Part shown: piece by piece, positions 1 to 9,262 of the stretch
How positions within the stretch are numbered: position 1 is the first letter of the stretch
Layout of the letters: each line of letters starts with the position of its first letter
Assembly (NCBI RefSeq): GCF_000003815.2
Contig: NC_049995.1
Coordinates: 13,230,062 to 13,294,061, forward strand
DNA: 64,000 nucleotides
Reading direction: 5' to 3'
DNA from: Branchiostoma floridae
Taxonomy: Eukaryota > Chordata > Leptocardii > Amphioxiformes > Branchiostomatidae
The notes under the pieces: generated by a model
The model's input: only the letters and a program-made list of their open reading frames with translations
Databases searched by the model: none
What the model was told of the DNA's origin: nothing
Program-made: the position numbers and the translations under genes

Positions 1-199
1 AAACTAAACATTAAACATGTACCTGTGCAATGGTGAGTATCAATTGTTAGCCTCAAACCTTATCCAACGTTGAAAAAAAACTATGCCGTTGTACTGCGGA
101 TTCAATAGACAGCTTTTTATGCAATTAAAGGGAGAAAACCCTTCTTGCATCTTAGTACAACTTTTTAAAGGATTGAGTTTGTGCTGCCGTACCCCTCAC

Positions 200-616
200 A
201 GCATGGCCGTCGAAGTAAAGACCAGTGTCGTTGTCGAATTCTTCGAACATTTCGATCAGGTGGTGGTGTTCCATGTGATTGGGGAACGTTACTGTGTGCA
301 CCACGTACAAGCTGCCATCGAAGAAGCGTGTGATAGCCAGGCTGAGTACTGCTACCAGATGATCCCTGTAGAATTTCCGAATCTGGAAACATTTTAAACA
401 GAAACGTGAGTAACATGATAACACGTATTTCCTGTGGCGGTAGTGCTTACTCTTATCGTAAAATGTGAAGAAATATTATATCTGAGAGAAAATATTGACT
501 CACCTCTTTATCGAATCTGTTTGCTAATGTCTGGAAATCCACAGAGGCGCAGTCATCCAGCCCTGGACGCCAGTTTTCGCCGATCACCAACAGCTCGACC
601 TCAAGGGTGTCAGACA
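200..616 (-). CDS. Gene 1: SEA domain exons
   Basis: Exons 616-504 and 382-200 join in phase 0. The first reads VELLVIGENWRPGLDD, then SVDFQTLANRFDKE; the second reads IRKFYRDHLVAVLSL, then FFDGSLYVVHTVTFP. This is a SEA pattern with the G-S step followed by hydrophobic residues. A donor GCT|GTGAGG closes the second exon. Confidence 0.72.
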
Positions 617-3600
617 CTGCAAACCAAACCAGAATAAATTACGTCAATTTTAGAAAAATCTTAGACAATGTGATTTAAACTATTGACTACCTTGTATAAC
701 TATTCACAGGGCAATAAAGCACGATTTTAGGCCGCATTCGTATACTCCTGATCGGTTTAAATGTGTTTATTCTTATAACAGTTTACTGGTTCTCTTGAAG
801 CTGAAATACAGTGCTGCCACCGAGGCTGGTCTACGACAGTCCGCTACCAAACAAATGTCCCTCAGTGCTTTTGATATTTTCCAAAGGAGGATAGGTATAT
901 CATATGTTATATCATATGTATCCTATTGCATCCCCAATTGCGTGCCCAATATCTATTGGTATGTGGTAAACACCTTGTGAATAATACGTGGTGACCAGAA
1001 CAGAAAATGTCTAGTTATCAGTCTCAACAATTACTTTCAGAACTTCCAACAAAAGACATTGAGGAAGACCGAAACTACAAACTACAAAATGGTTCTCGAC
1101 CAGCTGGGGAAATTAGCCTTAAGTAAGCAAAATAAAAAAAACTGGGCCAGAATCACCCTCAGTGAGTTGTGAAGGCTTGCCACTTGGCACGGGAGGATCT
1201 AAGTCTAAGTAACTAGGAATCGAAATCTTAATCACTGACATGGTTCACAGAATGTGCCGTTCCCCCTCCAGCCTCTCCGGCATATGCACTGTCCTTGTCC
1301 TTGACCTTGGCCTTGGATGGAGTCTGCGTGACGACTGCACTGACAAGACACAGCTGTGAACGGTAAACCTGGTCAGTACATCCGTGTGCTGCAATTGTCT
1401 GTCATGACATGTATCATTCGGTATATCTAACACTATATCATCAACCAATAGGAATACAATACTTCGTGCCACTTTAACGAAAACTCATTAGTCCATATTG
1501 TAAAACATACCTTTGCCAAATAAACTAGGTTTGTTATGTAGAATGGTGTCTGTAGACAAATGCGTTACTCATTTCATTTTGTTTTATAATTATATGCTTG
1601 GAGTTGGTTTGTAAAATTTCGGCATTAATTGTGCAAATTTGGTCCCAATTTACAATTAATCAATATCAAATTGTATCAAGCATTGCTTAAGCTATCAGCA
1701 TACCAAGCTATCAGCATACCAAGAATCAATTTCTTGACTTATTCTCTTTCAAAGTCTTTAAATACACCCCTTATACTCTCTTTCCTCTTTCTCAGTTACA
1801 TATATACATGTGACAACGTTGAAACTACTATATAATAATGGAATGCCTCACAGGTCAGGCTGACAGACTGGGTCTCGTCCACGGGGTTGGGAGTAGCGGT
1901 CACTGTCAGCTCGGGGGGATCTGGGGAGAGAACTATACTTTAGGACCTTTGTTTATAGTATATCAAAATCTGGCCCAATATTTTAAAGTACGGTGACTGA
2001 CGTGAAAGCATTCATCCAAGAAAACGCCAAAAGACATTTGTGGACAAGGACATACATTTGTAAAGTACTCCAAACATTGTGTATTCAACTAATACAGTGA
2101 AATAAAATCAGTGTATATACTGATGAAACAAGATTGTTAGCAAGAATTTTACATAGTATGCAGTTTAACCTAGACTTGCATAACTATCATTTCATCTCCA
2201 ATATACAAGAATAGGTCAGAAACCTTTCAAGGTCATTAAAATAACTACCCATCAACTTCGAATAAAGTCAATAGAGAGAGAGGCTGAGGTGACAGCTGAT
2301 GATAATTGTATATCTCTCTACAACTGTAATTGTCAAACCTAATTTCATTGTCATGACATTCATCGCAAGAAACAAAATGGCTCTAAGAGGCAACTGTTGT
2401 GAACAATTTGTAAGGAGCAAGTTGATGACTCAGTTATTACACTACCAAAAATGATTTTGTCTTATTTTGCTTATCCCATGGACAATTCTTGTAGAAGGAA
2501 AAATATTCTTGCAGGAAGAAAATGTAGAAAAAAATTCAAGCAAAACGAGAAACTACAAAAATTATTTTAGACATTTAAGCAAAATCTTCTTATTTTTTCT
2601 TACAATGCAAGAAAAAAATTCTAGAAATTCTTGTTTTTTTCTAACCAGATTCAACTCTTAAGAAATACAAGAATTTTTTTTCTTCCAGGAAGATAAATTT
2701 TCTGTGAGGAAGCAAAACAAGATAAACAAGAAAAGGCATTTTGAGAAATACAAGAAAACAAATCTCAAATTTTCTCAAAAACTTAACAAGAAAAAATTTG
2801 CTTGCCCCATGGACAAGCACATTTTTCTAACATTTCTTAGGGACAGAATAATTTTCTTCCTGGAAGATAAATTTTCTGTGAGGAAGCCAAACAAGATAAA
2901 CAAGAAAAAGCATTTTTGGTAGTGTATACAAAGCAGGACAGCCAGTGATCAGCGTTTTAGTAGACTGCAAGAAGTAATTTAAAAGTTTCAGGAATATTGA
3001 TATTTGTGCAGCGCGAAGACACATGCGGCAGGCTTGTCTGTGTGTGGTAAACTGTCAAAGCTTACAATTCACGATGATCTCCAGTGTTACAGTTTTAGTC
3101 TCAGTTGTGCCCTTTTGATCGCTGAAAGCTTCACAGATGTAGGTGCCAGCACCGCTGCGGTTTACTTGTGGGAAAGTCAGGACATCGCTGTTCCATTCAT
3201 CAGAACTGTTCGTGTTCTGTTTGGTCCACTTGTAACCAGCAGTAGGGTTGGCAACAGCTGAACACATGATGCTGACAGAATCTCCGTCTAACACGGTCAC
3301 TGGTGAGGTTTGGTTCAGTGTTGGTGTGTCCAGATCTGAGCAGGTTTGTAGATTCCATTAAAGTTATAAATAAGGTTGAACTATAATGATATTTACCTTT
3401 GAATTTCATTTTTTATCTCAAACCTAGAGTCAAATCAAGATATGAATGTCAGTCAAAACCAAGTCCACAACTCACAGAGCACATCCACAGTGCTTGTAGC
3501 TGAGACAGATTGTCCAATGCCGTTGTCAGTTATACAGCTATATGTCCCTGAATGGCTCCTGTCCAGACTTGAGATCTGTAGAAGGTTTCCACTGATAGAA

Positions 3601-6600
3601 CCAGCCGGGACAGGACCTGGATGTTTGCTCCATGTGAAGGTGGGAGAGGGGATTGCATCAGCAGTGCAGGTCAGGGTGAGAGGGTCCCCTTCTTTCTCTT
3701 CAGCAGAGATTGGTGTCACAAGTGTGTCTGTTGGTCCATCTAATTGCAGGCAGCCAGAATGCTTATTGTTCATGTCATTGCCATTTCTTTGAAACATTAG
3801 TCTTTTTACATTAGATAGCCAAAAAGGTCATTGTAATAAACTGATCAGACTTCTGGAGATCCTTGCTCACGGACAAGTGTACAAATAATTATATTAGGCC
3901 ACAGCAAGTCAATTTTATGGATGACATCCTCTGCAGACTGCAAAAATAGTGCGATAGGGCAAAAAAAAAGATGGGGGAAAAACAAGGTGGCTACATTTTC
4001 AAAATAGGCACCATAAAGCTGTGATGACTGTTGTTAAAAGAATTAAAGGGACAAAACATGGTATCAGGACCAACAAGGATTTCATTCCTGTATTTAAGAC
4101 ATATACTGGTGTGGCAAAAGTGACACTAGTGTGGTAGACAGGCATCGCAAACAAAGTTGGTAACCACACTCATGGCTTCCATATTGGTGTCACTTTAACA
4201 ACTATCCAATAAGTTTCATTTCTACATCTATAGTCCTGGGTACCTCGCAAGTGTCAATTCTACGAGTACAATTATTAGGCTACAGCACAATATATTTGCT
4301 CATCTTGGTACTTTATCGTCATGTTGACCATCCCTGCAGAAGAAAAAAATTTTTTTTCTTCTGAAATCAGGCGAAAATTGATGCGCGCGCTGATGTTATC
4401 CATAAAGTTTAAAGTGTATTGCCAATCCTTTTCCAAAGCTTGCTTAAAGGCTAACTGTGTGTAAAGCAACCTTAGCTGAGTTTATGAAGCCAATTGGGAA
4501 GATAAGCTACTTATGGATGTGCATCCTACTAAAACCCATTTAATTATCTTTACTTGCATTAGGTATGAATTCAAACGCACAGGTACTAGGTGGCATCATG
4601 TGTATGGGACCGTGCTTCATATCTATCCCAATATGCAGTATTACCAAGAAAGTAAACATAAAACGAGTCTACTCACACTGTACCACCAGACTGAGAGAGT
4701 CCGATCCATCCCCGACCAGGTTTGTAGCCGTACAGGTGTAGTCTCCTGCATCAGTCTTCTCCACACCTGAGATGGTCAGGCTGGGCGTGGTCAGGGTCCC
4801 ACCTGTTGTCCTACCTGCCGTCACAGCTGGGCCGGTCCAGGTGAGCGCAGAGGCTGCTGGGACACCAGGTGAGTCCACAGTACAGGTGAGACTGTGGCTG
4901 GCTGTACCCAACAGTACTGTGGAGGTCGGCTGGGGGGACACGGTTACTGATGGGGCGGCTGGAATAAAGAATGAATCTACATTTGATTTAGCTTTTCTGT
5001 CTACTATAGGGATACTGTCAGCTACACTATTGTTAAACTTATGTTTGTATAACTGCCAAGTTCCGAATAGGAAAACGTTCCGTTTCATCTATAATAATTG
5101 TACAGACATTCTTCATACATTTGGCTGGTCAAAGATGCAAATTCAAACTTACCAAGAGTAGCTGAGCATGTTCTGCCCGGGTTCAGTGCCACACTTGTAG
5201 CTGTACAGGTGTAGGTTGTTCCCTCTGCTGTTACAGGTGCATTCACCTGGTTTACTGACTCCTGTGAAGTCCCAGCCGACTGACCATTCCCGTAAGTCCA
5301 GACCAGGTCCACAGCTGGGTTTCCCCCCTGCAGCTCACATCTCAAGACAACGTTGTTTCCTGACGTGGTCACTGTGCAAACGGGGTTTCCGTCTGGGGGG
5401 TCTGCAGAGGAGAGTTAATATAGCATGGAATTCATAAAATAAACTTTACCGTGGAGCTCTTGACCTTTACTTCTTAAGTATGTGAATTTAACTTAATTGA
5501 TAATTTGATAACTATCGTATTCTTCAGAACAGTTATTATTGTTATTGGTTATTGGGTGGGCCGACAACATACTCTTTGCAGCCAGGGGCTGAATTGCGAG
5601 GAGCTTACAATAGGCGGGGCTAAATCGCAAGGGTCTGGAGCAGCTGCCATTCCGCGCCACTCAGGTGACCTCAATACGACTGTCGTAAGTGTCTGGAGCG
5701 AGCTGCCATTCGGCGCCACTCATGTGACCTCTATACGACAGTAATTGCCCCAGGTGCGGCCAAGGTAACGTAGGTTCTGAACCACTCACAATGCACCATC
5801 GCACGTGTGGCGGGTTCTTTAACGTGCCCGGGGTATGGCTCTCCACAGACACGGGATCTCCATTTAACGTCTTAGCCGAGGGACGGCCTAGCTTCGGCTA
5901 GGTACTCATTTTTTATCTGAGTAAAGTGAGGAAAGTCGTGTAAAGTGCCTTTCCCAAGGGCACAAGATCGGTAGCACGGCAGCCGGATTTGAACCAACCA
6001 CCTCTCGGTCACGGGCCGAACACACTGTCGCTGCGCTACGTGGTCCCACTAACAGTGCCCACAAAAGGTTCAGACGGCCATTTACACCGTTACTATTAAC
6101 TGTAATGCTAATAAGTCTCTACCAGACCCTTTACAGAACTTACATTGAACATCCACCACCAGTTGTGCTGAAGTTGAACATGCATTTGTTGCCGTGCAAG
6201 TGTACGTCCCTGCATCGCTCTGTGTGACAGGGTTCTTCCTCAGTGTTGCTCCTGCTGGTTCCCTAGTTCCATCTTTACTCCACTGTAAGGTGGGGGAGGC
6301 TGGGTCAGAGGTCACACTACACACAACACTCAGGTCATCGCCCTCTACTATAGTCACTGGGCTGCTGGGGGTCAGCTGGGGGGTACCTAGGTCTGTGGGT
6401 AAGAGACAAAGTTGCTGATTAAACATCATTCAGAAATGATGTACCGGTATTATACTTAGTCTATTTGCAGCAGTTGGGGCATGTCAAGGTCTGTGGGCAG
6501 GAGGAAATTGAGCAGATTAAACATGATTTTAAGAACGGGGTGTTACAGTAGTATAGTATTTGGATAATTAGCCCCCAATTTCTTTGAAAGAATCTATTAA

Positions 6601-8570
6601 CTTGAAAATATTGAAATAAGGTCTTGAGTTGCGTTGCACCATCTATGTTATTGAGATAGCCTACAGTCTATGTTGCACTCACAGTTCACGCCCAGAGTCT
6701 CCCCACTGCTTGTCTGTGCATAGTCCGCACCCAGCACATTGGAGACAGTACAGGTGTAAGTCCCCGCTGGGTCCTGTCTACATCAGACAGAGTCAGCTGC
6801 GTACTGCCTGTTGCCAGCTGGGTGAACCACGTGGAAGGTGTAGGTGAAGGGTGTGGTTCCTGACGCCACACTACAGGTCAGCTGGACATCCTGGTTCTCG
6901 TTTTCACAGGTGGGGTTAGGGCTCATGGACAGGGTCGGGGTGCCGGGGGAATCTAGGGGGTGGGGTGTGTGTGGTCATATATAAGCGTCAAATTCACATT
7001 GTAATGACAACAGAAACTAACGGTAATATATTGATGTGCCTTCAACCTTTAAGCCACTAGATAGATACTGATTTGTTAAAAACACATGCAAGGAATGCAA
7101 AGCAAGCAGAAATTTTCCAAAGAAAACATGGTGAAGACTTAGAAAATGATTACCAACTACTTGCAGCTCAGGCTCCACCATTTCTGTAATACTGAAGTCA
7201 CTCAAAGTAGCCTGACAGCTGTACATCCCATCGTCAGCCTGTGTTACTCGCTCAAGCAGGAGGAACCCGGTATCGTTGACTGAAGCCCGTCCTGTGTAGG
7301 CTGGACCTGCCGTTGATGTTCCTATGAGGTATTCAGCAACAACGACAACAGGTGATCCCTGTTTCCTCCATGTTGCTGTCCTTAGAGTCAAACTTCCAGT
7401 CAGGGTGACTCCACAGGACAGAGCAGACGTGCTTCCTGTCTGGATGTACACCACGGAGGCTACAGTATTGCATAAAAATGTGGTTCATGGTTATGATGCA
7501 CTTTGATATTGTCTAACATCTGCCTAGATATAATTGTATTAGGATTTTGCGCATTGAAGAAAAAAAACAACCTTCCACCTAATCAACCTAAAGCTGAGGG
7601 TAAATGTTTTAGTTTAATCTATTTGCGATCATTCTTTACAGCCTATTCAACTTTCAATAGCATTTTTCAAATTGTAGAAAGATTTATCGCGCTGAAATAC
7701 ATTCCAAACTACTTATCTCAATAAGTAAAGATGAAATGATGATCATTTAGCTTTAAGGACACTAAAATAACAAAGATTGGGGACTTACAGTATCTACTTC
7801 TGAAGTTTTGCGTACATGACAGCAGTCAAAACTCTTAAATCTTACATCTTGAATTTCAAATTGTATGCTTAAATGAAACAATGCATGTTTTGCATTTCCC
7901 TTTATGTTTAACGATCTAACGAGCTACATTTGAAAAATACTATTTGAGTCAGACGTTTACGTGAAAATTTTAACATACAGCTTTATGTTGATTGCTAAAA
8001 TAATGACTATATCTAATACTGGTTTGAATATTTTTTGGGAATATGAAGGAAATGAGAACGACGTTTTTTTTGTAGAACTTAAGCAACTATTTGATATCAT
8101 GTTTCATCAACTATCTAACAAGCAGCAATGAGGATTGTGGGTAACTGATCTTGTTCAGGTCAACGTGACAAGTATCAAAGAAACGCAATATAACGTTACG
8201 TATAAACACACGAGTAGAAATGTATGCACAGAAATAACAACAACGTCGAAACCTTTGCCTTACCTGTTACCCAAATGCCAGGGGCACTTTTAACAACCCC
8301 TAAATTACATTTTTCTGCGTAGTTTCCAATCAATATTCAAAATATGATATATGCTAAGAATTTACTCATGCATGGTGTCGGTATGTCTTATTACATGTAC
8401 TTCCTGTATAGGTTTAGGTGGGTCTATTAATGCAGTAACCAATGTCTGTAAAAAGTTAACCTATGTTTTTGTTAAATCAATAGATGTGGCATACCTTGAA
8501 CAAGTCCTGTAGACAAAAGGAATCCACAAACAAGTCCAAAAAGTAACACGTCACCGTTTTGAGGTATCAT
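200..8570 (-). CDS. Gene 1: Ig/EGF/SEA surface protein, partial
   Basis: This is the N-terminal part of a third array member that continues below position 200. Exons: 8570-8495, 7459-7154, 6952-6683 (frameshifted), 6392-6144, 5401-5153, 4958-4677, 3739-3476, 3335-3066, 1920-1852 (remnant), 1353-1240 (EGF-like), 616-504 and 382-200 (SEA). Ectodomain junctions are phase 1; SEA-internal ones are phase 0. It shares signal peptide, promoter and four Ig exons with gene 2, but where gene 2 has FN3 it has an EGF-like module. Neither membrane helix nor kinase is visible, so it may be an RTK, another receptor or a decaying copy. Confidence 0.72.
1240..1353 (-). CDS. Gene 1: EGF-like exon
   Basis: The 114-nt phase 1-1 exon has CQCSRHADS, a GQ-repeat loop (GQGQGQGQ), then CICRRGWRGNGTFC, the typical C-terminal half of an EGF-like domain. 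One expected cysteine is serine (HADS), while an extra cysteine precedes the domain. The phase joins the next SEA exon in frame as LSDTLEVEL. Confidence 0.6.
1852..1920 (-). pseudogene. Gene 1: truncated Ig exon remnant
   Basis: The segment reads [15 protein letters not shown] and continues to SLTC, matching the first quarter of gene 2 exon 9; homology then stops abruptly. The B-strand cysteine codon is followed by G, giving T|GTGAGG, a usable donor that would make a 69-nt phase 1-1 exon. It may be skipped or may add 23 residues. Confidence 0.6.
2440..2924. mobile_element. MITE with CACTACCAAAAATG ends, TA-flanked
   Basis: The 485-bp A/T-rich element starts CACTACCAAAAATG, ends in the exact inverse, and is flanked by TA on both sides, as in Tc1/mariner-type MITEs. 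Inside, a block of about 68 bp is directly repeated (near 2685-2750 and 2855-2920). It lies in an intron of gene 1. Confidence 0.75.
3066..3335 (-). CDS. Gene 1 exon 8: Ig domain
   Basis: The Ig exon has IMCSAVANPTAGYKWTK and GAGTYICEAFSD and ends VTLEIIVN. It is closest to gene 3 exon 8. Phase 1-1, 270 nt. Confidence 0.85.
3476..3739 (-). CDS. Gene 1 exon 7: Ig domain
   Basis: The Ig exon has LTCTADAIPSPTFTWSK and HSGTYSCITDNGIG. I saw no close counterpart in gene 2. Phase 1-1, 264 nt. Confidence 0.85.
4677..4958 (-). CDS. Gene 1 exon 6: Ig domain
   Basis: The Ig exon has LTCTV, LTWTGP and [11 protein letters not shown], with only a few residues changed from gene 2 exon 8. It has no MITE at its acceptor, unlike gene 2. 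Confidence 0.87.
5153..5401 (-). CDS. Gene 1 exon 5: Ig domain
   Basis: The Ig exon has [19 protein letters not shown] and [10 protein letters not shown]. It is nearly identical to gene 2 exon 7. Confidence 0.86.
5590..6047 (-). mobile_element. tRNA-derived SINE with internal duplication
   Basis: On the minus strand it starts at 6047 with GTAGCGCAG (A box-like) and GGTTCAAATCC (B box) and shares the body of the 27017 copy. Near its 3' end a block of about 57 bp with GAGTGGCGC is present twice (about 5635-5750). Confidence 0.72.
6144..6392 (-). CDS. Gene 1 exon 4: Ig domain
   Basis: The Ig exon has SVVCSV, LQWSKDG and [11 protein letters not shown]. It is paralogous to gene 2 exon 6. Phase 1-1, 249 nt. 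Confidence 0.84.
6683..6952 (-). pseudogene. Gene 1 exon 3: frameshifted Ig domain
   Basis: The exon starts SPGTPTLSMSP with LTCSV and ends with YTCTVSN. Relative to gene 2 exon 5 it lacks 5 nt in the middle (near 6797-6820) and 1 nt further on (near 6762). The total loss of 6 keeps the end phase, but the stretch between is out of frame and meets a TGA. Splice sites are good. It could be real decay or base-calling errors. Confidence 0.75.
7154..7459 (-). CDS. Gene 1 exon 2: V-like Ig domain
   Basis: The 306-nt phase 1-1 exon has LSCGV, ATWRKQG and DDGMYSCQATLSDF. It is the intact counterpart of gene 2 exon 2: at the codon where gene 2 has TAA this copy has CAA (ELQVV). Confidence 0.83.
8495..8570 (-). 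CDS. Gene 1 exon 1: signal peptide
   Basis: The ATG at 8570 is followed by the hydrophobic run [15 protein letters not shown]. It has the same length, phase and donor as gene 2 exon 1, differing by a few residues. Confidence 0.84.
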
Positions 8571-8690
8571 GTTGGGTTGTTGACGGCGGAGTCAGCGATA
8601 ATCTTTATGTGATTACTTCCGGGTAGAGTATTTGTGGACGCCGATTACGTACAATCCTACGAGTAACATTCGTCCACGCCAAAAGTGGAT
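8571..8690 (-). promoter_or_regulatory. Gene 1 upstream conserved block
   Basis: This stretch is conserved with 28651-28770 upstream of gene 2, including GGGTAGA, TATTTGTGGACGCC and AGTAACATTCGTCCAC. It contains ACTTCCGGGT (8615-8624), an ETS-type core 45 bp from the ATG. No TATA box was recognised. Confidence 0.55.
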
Positions 8691-8736
8691 GACAGGCGCT
8701 AACACAGGAAGGCACGTCTATCAGACCGTTTGGTTA

Positions 8737-9072
8737 ATGCCTAGGTTACACATAGCCGACTTTGGCTCCCGAACACTAGCCGACTCTTAGCCGACCCAAG
8801 TCGGCAGTAGTTCGGGAGTAGTCTGACCAGTTTAGGCCACGCCTATTATTTAGTGCCGAACATGTCCGAATGTTTTGAACATTTCAAAACATTCGGATGG
8901 AGCAGCCGAACACCAGCCGACTCAGCCGAACGCCAGCCGAACGCCAGCCGAACGCCAGCCGACTCAGCCGAACGCCAGCCGATTTAATACAGCCGACTAG
9001 CTCCCGAATCACTCCTAAACCATAGTCGGGAGAGAGTCGGGAGCCAAATTCGGCTATGTGTAACCTAGGCAT
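8737..9072. mobile_element. MITE with 36-bp terminal inverted repeats
   Basis: The ends ATGCCTAGGTTACACATAGC and following bases are inverted copies with one mismatch in about 36. The interior has a short tandem array of AGCCGAACGCC. It lies between the promoter of gene 1 and the assembly gap. Confidence 0.78.
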
Positions 9073-9162
9073 GAGGAAGTCAGCGCACAGAAGGGCACAG
9101 CGTAAGTTTTGCCTCTGCGCAAAGCAGAGTTATTATTTGCGTATAAAATGACGGTATGCCTT

Positions 9163-9262
9163 NNNNNNNNNNNNNNNNNNNNNNNNNNNNNNNNNNNNNN
9201 NNNNNNNNNNNNNNNNNNNNNNNNNNNNNNNNNNNNNNNNNNNNNNNNNNNNNNNNNNNNNN
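9163..9262. other. Assembly gap, 100 N
   Basis: A run of exactly 100 N, a conventional gap of unknown size, beside a MITE in the spacer between genes 1 and 2. Confidence 1.
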
